Source: Balaenoptera acutorostrata (taxonomy: Eukaryota > Chordata > Mammalia > Artiodactyla > Balaenopteridae). From it: DNA of 64,000 nucleotides. The notes under the pieces were generated by a model. That model was not told the DNA's origin. It saw nothing but the letters and a program-made list of their open reading frames with translations, and made no database searches. The position numbers and the translations under genes are program-made. Shown here one piece after another: positions 13,051 to 25,290 of the stretch. Numbering within the stretch: the stretch's first letter is position 1; every line of letters starts with the position of its first letter. Location: contig NC_080064.1 of NCBI RefSeq assembly GCF_949987535.1, positions 127,996,708 through 128,060,707 on the forward strand. The letters run 5' to 3'.

Positions 13051-13561
13051 AAAAAGAGTGGACTAGATCAGACAAGAGACAGCAAACATATGACTAACGT
13101 GCCATTAATCTAACAGCTTAGACATGGCAGACATGGCTAATCAATCGTGGCCCTGATTCCTACTGACCCTGGAATGGTCCTCAGGATCTTTTTCAGCACA
13201 AAATTTGAGACAGCTGCTACCAGTCATTGGGATTGACACTTAAGTTGAAATGTATGTGAAAGTCTAGGTCTAGACAATCTGGAGATAACGTGTGAAAGTG
13301 CTTTGCAAACTCTTTTATGTTGTACAAATTTAAGGTGCTATTATTTTTATTACTATGCATTACTACTGTTACAGAAAATCTGTGCAGATTTTGTTCAGGA
13401 TATATGAGATGCTGACGGTGGTTTGTATCTTGCCAACACTGCCTACAGCTGTTATTCTAATAGCATACACTAAATGCTCCTGGAATTTTTAAAGTGAGCA
13501 TAGACAATGAAAGCAGTTTTAAGATGCAGAGCAAGGACCACCTTGGACTGCCGGGGAAACA

Positions 13562-13722
13562 TACTGACTTGGGTTTGAAGCTTGGCTTCACCATTTGAGC
13601 TGTAAATACTAGATTGCCACTGAAACTCTCTGAGCCTCAGTTTCCCCATCTACAAAGTGGGCTCTATCATTTCCTCTCGGGGTTGTTGGAAAATTTAAAT
13701 GAGTTAACATGTATAAAATAAA
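13562..13722 (+). repeat. MIR
   Basis: 'tgagcctcagtttccccatc' and 'aatttaaatgagttaac' are MIR core and 3' words; it lies just upstream of the L1. Confidence 0.75.
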
Positions 13723-13850
13723 AAGCAAAACCCATGATTCATAAGCTGTGCTCTACAAATGTTAGTTCCTGAGGCTGGAAAACTGGTTTATAATGAGCAC
13801 TCTAGGACTTTTGACTCACTTTCTATTTTAAAAAGAGTTTGGTAAGCTTT

Positions 13851-13865
13851 AAGAGTCAGAAAACA
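13851..13865. repeat. L1 target-site duplication, left
   Basis: AAGAGTCAGAAAACA, identical to 18943-18957, which brackets the L1 and proves a target-primed insertion. Confidence 0.95.
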
Positions 13866-13946
13866 GAGGGCAGACAACAGAAGCAAGAAAAACTACAATC
13901 CTGCAGCCTGTGGACCAAAAACCACAGTTACAGAAAGACAGAGAAG

Positions 13947-14852
13947 ATGAAAAGGTAGAGGGCTATGTACCAGATGAAGGAACAAGAAAAAACCCCAGAA
14001 AAACAACTAAATGAAGTGGAGATAGGCAATCTTCCAGAAAAAGAATTCAGAATAATGATAGTGAAGATGATCCAGGACCTCGGAATAAGAATGGAGGCAA
14101 AGATTGAGAAGATGCAAGAAATGATTAACAAAGACCTAGAAGAATTAAAGAACAAACAAACAGAGATGACCAATACAATAACTGAAATGAAAACTACACT
14201 AGAAGGAATCAATAGCAGAATAACTGAGGCAGAAGAACGGATAAGTGACCTGGAAGACAGAATGGTGGAATTCACTGCTGCGGAACAGACTAAAGAAAAA
14301 AGAATGAAAAGAAATGAAGACAGCCTAAGAGACCTCTGGGACAACATTAAACGCAACAACATTCGCATTATAGGGGTCCCAGAAGGAGAAGAGAGAGAGA
14401 AAGGACCAGAGAAAATATTTGAAGAGATTATAGTCGAAAACTTCCCTAACATGGGAAAGGAAATAGCCACCCAAGTCCAGGAAGCGCAGAGAGTCCCATA
14501 CAGAATAAACCCAAGGAGAAACACGCCGAGACACATAGTAATCAAAGTGGCAAAAATTAAAGGCAAAGAAAAATTACTGAAAGCAGCAAGGGAAAAACGA
14601 CAAATAACATACAAGGGAACCCCCATAAGGTTAACAGCTGATTTCTCAGCAGAAACTCTGCAAGCCAGAAGGGAGTGGCATGATATACTTAAAGTGATGA
14701 AAGGGAAGAACCTACAACCAAGATTACTCTACCCAGCAAGGATCTCATTTAGATTCGATGGAGAAATCAAAAGCTTTACAGACAAGCAAAAGCTAAGAGA
14801 ATTCAGCACCACTAAACCAGCTCTACAACAAATGCTAAAGGAACTTCTCTAA
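13947..14852 (+). pseudogene. L1 ORF1 (RNA-binding chaperone), early nonsense codon
   Basis: ORF1p is the trimeric RNA-binding protein that coats L1 RNA in cytoplasmic particles. From the internal ATG at 13965 an open frame of 295 residues runs to 14852. It has a long heptad coiled coil (about residues 30-130), an RRM-like part starting near NIRIIGVPEGEE (about residue 129) and the C-terminal domain from about residue 187 (PRHIVIKVAK). An in-frame ATG at 13947 is followed after three codons by TAG at 13956-13958, most simply a CAG to TAG change, so I take 13947 as the family's original start. The downstream ATG could still give a protein lacking only about six residues. ORF2 starts 58 bp after the stop, normal spacing. 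Confidence 0.85.
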
Positions 14853-14910
14853 GTGGGAAACACAAGAGAAGAAAAGGACCTACAAAAACAAACCCCAAAC
14901 AATTAAGAAA

Positions 14911-17900
14911 ATGGTCATAGGAACATACATATCGATAATTACCTTAAACGTGAATGGATTAAATGCCCCAACCAAAAGACATAGACTGGCTGAATGGATA
15001 CAAAAACAAGACCCATATATATGCTGTCTACAAGAGACCCACTTCAGACCTAGGGACACATACAGACTGAAAGTGAGGGGATGGAAAAAGATATTCCATG
15101 CAAATGGAAATCAAAAGAAAGCTGGAGTAGCTATACTCATATCAGATAAAATAGACTTTAAAATAAAGAATGTTACAAGAGACAAGGAAGGACACTACAT
15201 AATGATCCAGGGATCAATCCAAGAAGAAGATATAACAATTATAAATATATATGCACCCAACATAGGAGCACCTCAATACATAAGGCAACTGCTAACAGCT
15301 ATAAAAGAGGAAATCGACAGTAACACAATAATAGTGGGGGACTTTAACACCTCACTTACGCCAATGGACAGATCATCCAAAATGAAAATAAATAAGGAAA
15401 CGGAAGCTTTAAATGACACAATAGACCAGATAGATTTAATTGATATATATAGGACATTCCATCCAAAAACGGCAGATTACACGTTCTTCTCAAGTGCACA
15501 CGGAACATTCTCCAGGATAGATCACATCTTGGGTCACAAATCAAGCCTCAGTAAATTTAAGAAAATTGAAATCATATCAAGCATCTTTTCTGACCACAAC
15601 GCTATGAGATTAGAAATGAATTACAGGGAAAAAAACGTAAAAAAGACAAACACATGGAGGCTAAACAATACGTTACTAAATAACCAAGAGATCACTGAAG
15701 AAATCAAACAGGAAATAAAAAAATACCTAGAGACAAATGACAATGAAAACACGACGACCCAAAACCTATGGGATGCAGCAAAAGCGGTTCTAAGAGGGAA
15801 GTTTATAGCTATACAAGCCTACCTAAAGAAACAAGAAAAATCTCAAGTAAACAATCTAACCTTACACCTAAAGAAACTAGAGAAAGAAGAACAAACAAAA
15901 CCCAAAGTTAGCAGAAGGAAAGAAATCATAAAGATCAGAGCAGAAATAAATGAAATAGAAACAAAGAAAACAATAGCAAAGATCAATAAAACTAAAAGTT
16001 GGTTCTTTGAGAAGATAAACAAAATTGATAAGCCATTAGCCAGACTCATCAAGAAAAAGAGGGAGAGGACTCAAATCAATAAAATCAGAAATGAAAAAGG
16101 AGAAGTTACAACAGACACCGCAGAAATACAAAACATCCTAAGAGACTAGTACAAGTAACTTTATGCCAATAAAATGGACAACCTGGAAGAAATGGACAAA
16201 TTCTTAGAAAGGTATAACCTTCCAAGACTGAATCAGGAAGAAACAGAAAATATCAACAGACCAATCACAAGTAATGAAATTGAAACTGATTAAAAATCTT
16301 CCAACAAACAAAAGTCCAGGACCAGATGGCTTCACAGGTGAATTCTATCAAACATTTAGAGAAGAGCTAACACCCATCCTTCTCAAACTCTTCCAAAAAA
16401 TTGCAGAGGAAGGAAATCTCCCAAACTCATTCTATGAGGCCACCATCACCCTGATACCAAAACCAGACAAAGACACTACAAAAAAAGAAAATTACAGACC
16501 AATATCACTGATGAATATAGATGCAAAAATCCTCAACAAAATACTAGCAAACAGAATCCAACAACACATTAAAAGGATCATACACCACGATCAAGTGGGA
16601 TTTATCCCAGGGATGCAAGGATTCTTCAATATACGCAAATCAATCAATGTGATACACCATATTAACAAATTGAAGAAGAAAAACCATATGATCATCTCAA
16701 TAGATGCAGAAAAAGCTTTTGACAAAATTCAACACCCATTTATGATAAAAACTCTCCAGAAAGTGGGCATAGAGGGAACCTACCTCAACATAATAAAGGC
16801 CATATATGACAAACCCACAGCAAACATCATTCTCAATGGTGAAAAACTGAAAGCATTTCCTCTAAGATCAGGAACGAGACAAGGATGTCCACTCTCACCA
16901 CTATTATTCAACATAGTTCTGGAAGTCCTAGCCACGGCAATCAGAGAAGAAAAAGAAATAAAAGGAATACAAATTGGAAAAGAAGAAGTAAAACTGTCAC
17001 TGTTTGCGGATGACATGATACTATACATAGAGAATCCTAAAACTGCCACCAGAAAACTGCTAGAGCTAATTAATGAATATGGTAAAGTTGCAGGTTACAA
17101 AATTAATGCACAGAAATCTCTTGCATTCCTATACACTAATGATGAAAAATCTGAAAGAGAAATTATGGAAACACTCCCATTTACCATTGCAACAAAAAGA
17201 ATAAAATATCTAGGAATAAACCTACCTAGGGAGACAAAAGACCTGTATGCAGAAAACTATAAGACACTGATGAAAGAAATTAAAGATGATACCAACAGAT
17301 GGAGAGATATACCATGTTCTTGGATTGGAAGAATCAACATTGTGAAAATGAGTATACTACCCAAAGCAATATACAGATTCAATGCAATCCCTATCAAATT
17401 ACCAATGGCATTTTTTACGGAGCTAGAACAAATCATCTTAAAATTTGTATGGAGACACAAAAGACCCCGAATAGCCAAAGCAGTCTTGAGGCAAAAAAAT
17501 GGAGCTGGAGGAATCAGACTCCCTGACTTCAGACTATACTACAAAGCTACAGTAATCAAGACAATATGGTACTGGCACAAAAACAGAAACATAGATCAAT
17601 GGAACAAGATAGAAAGCCCAGAGATTAACCCACGCACCTATGGTCAACTAATCTATGACAAAGGAGGCAAAGATATACAATGGAGAAAAGACAGTCTCTT
17701 CAATAAGTGGTGCTGGGAAAACTGGACAGCCACATGTAAAAGAATGAAATTAGAATACTCCCTAACACCATACACAAAAATAAACTCAAAATGGATTAGA
17801 GACCTAAATGTAAGACTGGACACTATAAAACTCTTAGAGGAAAACATAGGAAGAACACTCTTTGACATAAATCACAGCAAGATCTTTTTCGATCCACCTC

Positions 17901-18727
17901 CTAGAGTAATGGAAATAAAAACAGAAATAAACAAGTGGGACCTAATGAAACTTCAAAGCTTTTGCACAGCAAAGGAAACCATAAACAAGACGAAAAGACA
18001 ACCCTCAGAATGGGAGAAAATATTTGCAAATGAATCAACGGACAAAGGATTAATCTCCAAAATATATAAACAGCTCATTCAGCTCAATATCAAAGAAACA
18101 AACACCCCAATCCAAAAATGGGCAGAAGACCTAAATAGACATTTCTCCAAAGAAGACATACAGACGGCCACGAAGCACATGAAAAGATGCTCAACATCAC
18201 TAATTATTAGAGAAATGCAAATCAAAACTACAATGAGGTATCACCTCACTCCTGTTAGAATGGGCATCATCAGAAAATCTACAAACAACAAATGCTGGAG
18301 AGGGTGTGGAGAAAAGGGAACCCTCTTGCACTGTTGGTGGGAATGTAAATTGATACAGCCACTATGGAGAACAATATGGAGGTTCCTTAAAAAACTAAAA
18401 ATAGAATTACCATATGACCCAGCAATTCCACTACTGGGCATATACCCAGAGAAAACCGTAATTCAAAAAGACACGTGCACCCGAATGTTCATTGCAGCAC
18501 TATTTACAATAGCCAGGTCATGGAAGCAACCTAAATGCCCATCAACAGACGAATGGATAAAGAAGTTGTGGTACATATATACAATGGAATATTACTCAGC
18601 CATAAAAAGGAACGAAATTGAGCCATTTGTTGAGAAGTGGATGGATCTAGAGACTGTCATACAGAGTGAAGTAAGTCAGAAAGAGAAAAACAAATATCGT
18701 ATATTAATGCATGTATGTGGAACCTAG
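14911..18727 (+). pseudogene. L1 ORF2 (endonuclease-reverse transcriptase), disrupted
   Basis: ORF2p nicks target DNA and reverse-transcribes L1 RNA. The first segment (14911-16149, 412 residues) holds the apurinic-type endonuclease with the TLNVN, QETH, GDFNT and SDH catalytic motifs in order. It ends at TAG 16147-16149; a second in-frame TAA is at 16156-16158. Near 16286-16291 two bases are missing, which moves the frame, and the rest is open from there to 18727. That second segment carries the reverse transcriptase with FADD at 17003-17014 and the C-terminal cysteine motif CWRGC...HCWWEC near 18293-18346. The joined length would be close to 1,272 codons, the normal size. With three lesions the copy cannot make full ORF2p. 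Confidence 0.93.
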
Positions 18728-18942
18728 AAAAATGGTACAGATGAGCCAGATTGCAGGGCAGAAGTTGAGACACAGATGTAGAGAATGGACATATGGACAC
18801 CAAGGGGGGAAAACTGCGATGAGGTGGGGATGGTGGTGTGCTGAATTGGGCGATTGGGATTGACATGTATACACTGATGTGTATAAAACTGATGCCTAAT
18901 AAGAACCTGCAGTATAAAAAAACAAACAAACAAACAAAAAAA

Positions 18943-18957
18943 AAGAGTCAGAAAACA
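18943..18957. repeat. L1 target-site duplication, right
   Basis: Second identical 15-bp copy directly after the A-rich tail of the L1. Confidence 0.95.
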
Positions 18958-21055
18958 CTTTCAGTCAGAAACAGTATTATTTTAGGGCAAGAGATAAACA
19001 CCTGCATTTCCTTAGGTCACCATCTTCCTTCAAAATGAAGGTAAGAGCTGGAGTACAAGCCCTCCCTCTTCAAGATTTGCCTCCTTTACCAATGAGATGT
19101 TGCAATTTCTTTTTATATAAAACAATTAGAAAATTTCAAGGGAATGATAACTCAAAAGCTGCTAATGCTGTGTGGATGACACTCAATAAGAGAAAAAAGC
19201 TATGACTCAAAATAATATACTGCTAACTCTGTGCTAAGATTTGAAACTGTCATATTATGCATGCACAATGCTTGATAGTGTAGATGAGAATAATGCAAAT
19301 CCCTCTGGGAATGTATATGTGACACTTTTCAGAGTGATCTGTGTCGGAGTTCCAAGCACCTCAAAAAGAAGGCTTCTAATGCTCAAAATCTAGGAACTTC
19401 TGCTATTTCCACCCCAAAGATTAGAATTTCTTTTGAAACTGTAACCTCAGCAGCTTTCTTCTGCCTCCACCACTATTCCTCTTCCTTCCACCTCTGCTCT
19501 GCCAAGTTCATTGTCAGTACATATTTTTCCTCACATTTGGAATGCAAAGCCATTTAATTATCCTAGAAGGAAATCTTGAGGGTACAGGCTGTATACAGCA
19601 GGTTAAAATTAATAATATATAACTTAGTTAAAAATCTGTTTGGAGTAGCTTGATTCACAAATCTTGCTTTTGTAATAGCCCATTTTGGGAGCAAAACTTT
19701 TTATCTTCTCCAAAAGCAATGGTCTTCTGTGGATCAACATTGATGAAGAGTCTTAGGGTCCAGAAGTATCTGTTCAATCTGTGGGGTTTCCTAAGGATTA
19801 AGGGAAAATATTCTTGAGCATTTTCTTGAGTAAATGCATTTTTTAAAATGCAAATGGATATAATTAATCCCTGAGTTCTAAGTCTGTGGTAAGCAATCTT
19901 TTTATGGAAGAATCAATATAAAAACATAAAAAGTTCAGCCCCCACTTTCTTATTTTTTTCTACCTGAAAATGTCTTTTTTTTCTCTCTCCTCATAAAAAT
20001 GGCATAAATTCAGAAAAAAATTAGGGCTGTTTTTAGTCAATAAATATGAATATCTAGACCCATTAAAGAAGCAGCAAGCCAAGTGGGGACCTTTTTCAGT
20101 CTTTCTATGAAATTAAATAAAAATTCAAGGCATGTAGCCATAAGCCACAAAGTACTCATCACTTTTCTAAGAGCATATAGTTTTTTCTTCTAATTGTCGT
20201 CTCTTCTAAATTATTGTTATGGGCAAATAACATGATTGTATACCTGAAAAACATAGGAGAATCACTTTTTAAATGTCCATAACTGAATTCAATATGGAGA
20301 ATAGTTTAAAAATATATTTAAATGTGTGTGTATATACACATATATACATATATACACATATACACACCAATATAAACACATTGATCTATACGTATGTGTT
20401 GTGTAAATATGTATATAAGAAGCCATCTACCTCTGAGAGTTGGGATAATTCTAAAATAATTTTTATATATGGGGAAATAATTAGCTCCAATTAGTCCCTT
20501 CTACTCAGAGAGACTTATGGAAACAGGAGTGGTAAAAGAAAGACAGAAATTTTAAATCCTCACTACTCTTTGTTGCTAAAATGTGAGACAGAATGGATGG
20601 CTTTTGTTTTATCAGAGTATCTAAATGTATCTTTTGATATGTAAAGGTGGGCCAGAGATATGCAGAGGGTACAGAGTGAAGTTACTCAAAATATATGATA
20701 AAGAAAGTGAATAGGCAAAGGGGTTAACTTCTACCATGGAGCCCATGGATTGTTTAGATTGTTGTGAAGAAGAGAAGAAGAGACCCTGGCAGTGGGGTAA
20801 AAGTGAGATCCAGAGATCAAAGAGAGAAGGGCTCAGTGTCAGAAGTGACCATGAGACCATAGGTTTCCAAGAATTTGCAATACTATACTGAGGGAAGTTG
20901 AATGACAGGCATTGCAGTTAACACCAAATGTGAGTTAGGAGTCTTACGGTAATTATATTTATATCTCAAAGGAATAGATACCCATTTACATTTGTTTAAA
21001 CATTGAATCAAGTCTGGAGAATACGTGCCAAACTATTCATGGTCATAACCACAAC
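18958..21055. other. Intergenic, nothing recognised
   Basis: AT-rich DNA with the simple repeat at 20.3 kb; no exon or RNA gene seen. Confidence 0.5.
20322..20420. repeat. TG/TA-rich simple repeat
   Basis: Imperfect alternation of tgtg, tata and acac words; the open frame across it is low-complexity noise. Confidence 0.8.
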
Positions 21056-21125
21056 TCATTCCTAGAGATGCTAATTCATTAGGTTTGGAATGGGGGCCCC
21101 AAATGTGTTTATTTAAAAACTTATT
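21055..21125. mobile_element. MER5-like fragment
   Basis: 'gatgctaattcattaggttt' and 'ggggccccaaatgtg' resemble the middle of MER5. Confidence 0.45.
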
Positions 21126-22160
21126 TAGGAAAGGTACCAAGCATTGATGAGAGAAATAAAGGACCTAAATATATACAGGTATATAATATTTTCACTAACT
21201 GAAATACTGAGTTTTGTGAAGATGTCAAATCTCCTAAAAGTAAACTAGAGATTTAATGTAACGTCAGTCAAAATCCCAACACATTTTTTTTCCAGGAAAT
21301 CAACAGTCTGGTGCTCAATGTATATGAAAATGCAAAGGACCATGAATAGCCAAACCAATCTTAATGAAAAAGAAGACAGTCAGAGGACCTTTATGCTGTC
21401 ATATACCATGACTTATCACAAAGCTAAATAAATTACTATAATAATGGCACAGAGAGAGAAAATAGATGAATGGAACACAATAAAGGGTCCAGAAACAAAG
21501 CCACACAACTGGTTTATGACATGTGACTTACGACAAAGTTATCACTGCACAACAATGGAGAAAGGTGGGTCTTTTCCATAAATAGTGCTGGGTCGGTTGG
21601 TATGCATCCATAGGGGAAAAAAATGAATGTTGACCTCTACCTCACACCACACACAAAAAGTCAATTCTAGATTGACATTGGGTTTAAATGTGAAAGATAA
21701 AACAATAAGGCTTCTGGAAGATAACATTAGAAAATATATTTGTGACCTGACAGGATCCCTCCCTCACCCCCCACCCTCCGCCAAACAACACGAACCACCT
21801 AGCCTAGGGTGACCAACCATTCTGGTTTATCCTGGACTGTTCTTGTTTTAACGTTGACATCCCATGTCCCGGCAAACCCTCTAGTTCCAGCCAAACTGGG
21901 ATGGTTCGTCACCCATAAGGGAAAAGATTGACAAAGTAAACTACATCAAAACTTAGAACATCCGTTCATCAAAGACATCACTGAGAGAGTGAAAATGCAA
22001 ACACCAGGATGGGAGGAGATATTTACAACACATCTAGCCAACAAAAGGTTCATATACAATGCCTTCCTACAGATCAATAAGAAAATACAGCAGTAAAATG
22101 AGCAAAAGTCTTGAAAAGGCATTTCACAAAATAGCCAACAAAGATATTAAAAGTTACTCG
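21125..22160 (+). mobile_element. Old L1 ORF2 remnant, split near 21.8 kb
   Basis: L1 ORF2 3'-half words run from 'ggtaccaagcattgatgagag' to 'ccaacaaagatattaaaag'. About 21800-21920 is unrelated sequence ('agggtgaccaaccattctgg') inserted inside it, family unassigned. Multiple stops. Confidence 0.65.
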
Positions 22161-22259
22161 AATTTGTACGTCATGGGTTACGTGGTTACTTTTGATACAT
22201 GTATTCTAGGAAATCAAACATGGGTCTGTCAGACTATAAGGAGGATCTAGATAGAATCA

Positions 22260-25140
22260 GGATAAAGATTCTTTCAGTCACACCATGAGGAGGTCCCAAA
22301 GAGTTAACAATAGAGTCATTTTATACTAATTCAACATTATTTTTAATCAGTATAAATAATTATGCAGACGTTATTTAGAAAACTATCTAGAGTTTATGCC
22401 ATGATGGGAGTTTTGTTACTCTCAATTAGTCCATCTGGCTGTCTGCTTCAAGTCCTGATAACGAAAGAACTCAATGTAGGGGTTTTTAGAGAGACATCCC
22501 TGCATAGGATGAATTCTCTAAATATAGAGACAGGATTTCCATGCCCAGTGAGCACATGGAGTGCGCAGCTCCCCTCACCAAATGATGTCCAGGCTCTGCA
22601 TTCCTGAGTTGCATGCACTCCTGAAGTAGCATGGAGTCCTGTTGGGTAGAGACAAAATTGGGATTGCCAATGATGGTGGGAAAGGTTGGAGGCCAAAGGC
22701 GTGCTCTTTTAAAGAATGTAACACTATTTCTAAATAGTGATTTAAGATATTTCTGTGAAATGATGAATAGTGAAATAGTGAAGAATGAATTGAGAATCCA
22801 CTTGGTGAAGGAAATAATAATGGGGGAGGAGGCATGGTCAGATTTTACCAAAGCTCCGCCCTCAGCCTGGGTAGGCTACTGTGTGGCTTGAAGAAATATG
22901 GCAACTCCCAGGAAAGGGGGAAAGGGGAGAAGGGAGCTGAGTTTCTGAGTAAGATTTGGTTTCAGGGAAAGTTTCAATGATTCAAAAAACTCTTACTGTT
23001 TCATTTAATGCCTTTTTAAAAAAAGAATTAAAAAATTTCAAACACATTATGGGGCATGAATCCCAAGGCCAGCTTCCAGAGTGTGTCTGTTGAACCCATC
23101 AGCTGGCAGCCCCAGGAATCTGTGTTCATTACTATGTGTGCTAGGGAGAAGCATTTGAGGAGGTTTGGGGTAGATACTAGAGAAGAGAGGGGAAAGTGAA
23201 TTAAGAATGGTGCCTGTTCCCCAGCCAGACCTCAGGAGAGAGAAGGGATGATTCAAAGCCCAAGGAGCAGTTTTCTTCAGTCACTTGGTGTGACCTGGGG
23301 CACAAGCAGGGATGCTTCTGGGCTTGTTGACAGATTTCAATACAGCAGTGCAGTGAGATGCCCTATCTCCACATCAGCTGAACACCCAGCATTCAAGGTC
23401 ACAGGGGGGTCCAGAAGCTGTTAGGTGTGCCCATGGCCTTGGGGTTGTGACAGCCCTGGGAGGCTGCCTGCTCCTGCATGAATGGCAGGGGGACTCTGCA
23501 CAAAGAGGAACGTGAAAGGCCAACTTCGAATGGCATGTGCTGACGTTTTACAGTGATGGGGATTGGTGCTGTGAATAGGAATTTGGGGATTATTGTGGAT
23601 AATTTGACCTCCTTTATACCCATAGGCCAGTAGGGTCTTGAGACATCTAGGGTATATGATATCAACGTGGTCTATGTGGTTTATTTTTCTAAAACAAACG
23701 AAAGGGGATTCAATTATAATACATATTAAGACGCTCACTTATTTCACATTGTTAGGAAACATGATATTCCAAGTAAGTCAATTTTCCAGATGATTGAAAC
23801 AGCCCTTTAAGATTTATAACCTTTTACTCTTTCTGATGGAAAGCCTGCCAAAGTATACTGTATACTTTGCTACTTTCTTAAGCAGAAGCAAAGATGAGTC
23901 TAACCATTCCTTGGTGTCTCCGAGTCATGATGAGCACTGATTACTTTTTGTATATAGTATGGTAAGAACCTGACGTAGGTAGGGCTATACTCTCCTAAAA
24001 CAAATTATGCCTAGACTGCCATGTTTTCTGAATTCTTGTATCACTTTTGGTAGTTTGTCTCTCTTCCACTGTTATTAGGCTGTCAATAGAGACTTCTTGC
24101 TTCTCTCAGGGAGACAGTTTCTAGGAATCTTCTTTACCCCCATCATCATTTTAATTTGATATTTAATCTGCTTTGGATCTAGAAGTTACCTGACTCTTGT
24201 GAAAATTCTGCCTAAAAAAGCAAAAAAAAAATTGGGTTCTAACTTCTGACAGAGGGTCAGAAAGGTTTGCCTAGAAACGAAGCGCAAGTCTTTAAGAAGT
24301 TAGTTTATTTGGAGGCATTTCAAATGAACTTTGGGTCTTGGCTGTGTTCTCCCAAATTGAAGTTACTGGATGAAGAACTTCCAGAGAAGTGGTTTTTAGT
24401 GTACATGTAATTGAGATCCTGAGGAGAGGGGAAGAGATGATTGTAGCCCTCCATCTCACCCTGATCACCATTATTCTATTTATTTTATGGAAATTGTAGT
24501 TAATATTCTGAATTAATTAGATTGTACAATCAGTTTCAAAAGCATAATGCAGTGGTGTATAAAATTTAATAATGCATAAAACCTGTTATGAAAATTTAAA
24601 ATTTTAGGGCCTAGATGAAATTCAAACATGAATTTTGTATGAAGAAATGAAACAAAATAGTTTTGTTCGAATAATTTGCTTTATTACAAGGGAGAACATC
24701 CACATCCTCATTTAAATACTATACCATTCATCACATGCAATGTTTCCCAGCAAACTAATTTTAGATAGACTCCAGATGCGATAAATATCAAAGGGGTATA
24801 TCATTGTCCCGCCTCTGCTTGTTTTCCTTTTGAAGATCAGCAGGCTTAGTAAAAACAGATTTCCTAAAATAAGCATTATCATATGCAGAGAAGACTGGAA
24901 ATCATAAATGATGTGAGCAACTTCCCTTGATTATGACAGGAAGCCTACATATGTAATCTTTGTAGCGAATAAACATCTTCAATTTCTAGTATTATATCAT
25001 CCAATTCCAGGAAAACATTATCATAATATGAAATAGATGAGAAAGTAAATAGCAATCAGAACTATCTGGCAATGAGAAACGCTAGGTTTTCTTTCTCCTG
25101 AGTTGGGGCAGCCTGGCTTAGTGAGAAAAGCAGATGTAAG
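22260..25140. other. Intergenic, nothing recognised
   Basis: Several short frames overlap each other on both strands without domain signals. No repeat family was assigned. Confidence 0.5.
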
Positions 25141-25290
25141 GTGGTCATGGGTTCAACTCTTACTGCCTATGTGACTTTGGGCAAGTTACTAAATTTCTCT
25201 GAACCTCAGTTCCTCTAAACATGAAATGAAAATGTTGCTTCATTCTCAAGGGTGGCATACTATTTAAATGAGATCATGTATATTTAGCAC
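25140..25290 (+). repeat. MIR
   Basis: 'tgtgactttgggcaagttac' and 'ctctgaacctcagttcct' with 'taaatgagatcatgta' at the end. Confidence 0.8.

Larger units (their letters stand above)
13866..18942 (+). mobile_element. LINE-1, nearly full coding length, inactivated
   Basis: The element has about 80 bp before the normal ORF1 start, then ORF1, a short gap, ORF2, a 3' UTR of about 190 bp and a patterned A-rich tail with AAAC units (about 18915-18942). It is flanked by a perfect 15-bp target duplication, AAGAGTCAGAAAACA, and the upstream cut context TT/AAGAG fits the L1 endonuclease. The long 5' UTR promoter is missing, so the copy was 5'-truncated at insertion. ORF1 has an early stop and ORF2 has two stops and a 2-bp loss. 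The perfect duplication and few lesions suggest a fairly young copy. It is the only near-complete mobile element here. Confidence 0.95.

Noticed and set aside
13928..14626. 232-codon minus-strand frame
   Set aside because: It is the antisense shadow of L1 ORF1, rich in Ser/Phe/Ile/Leu as expected from complementing A-rich codons.
22362..22891. Overlapping frames on both strands suggesting a small gene
   Set aside because: Equal open length on opposite strands and no recognisable domain; no promoter or splice signals.
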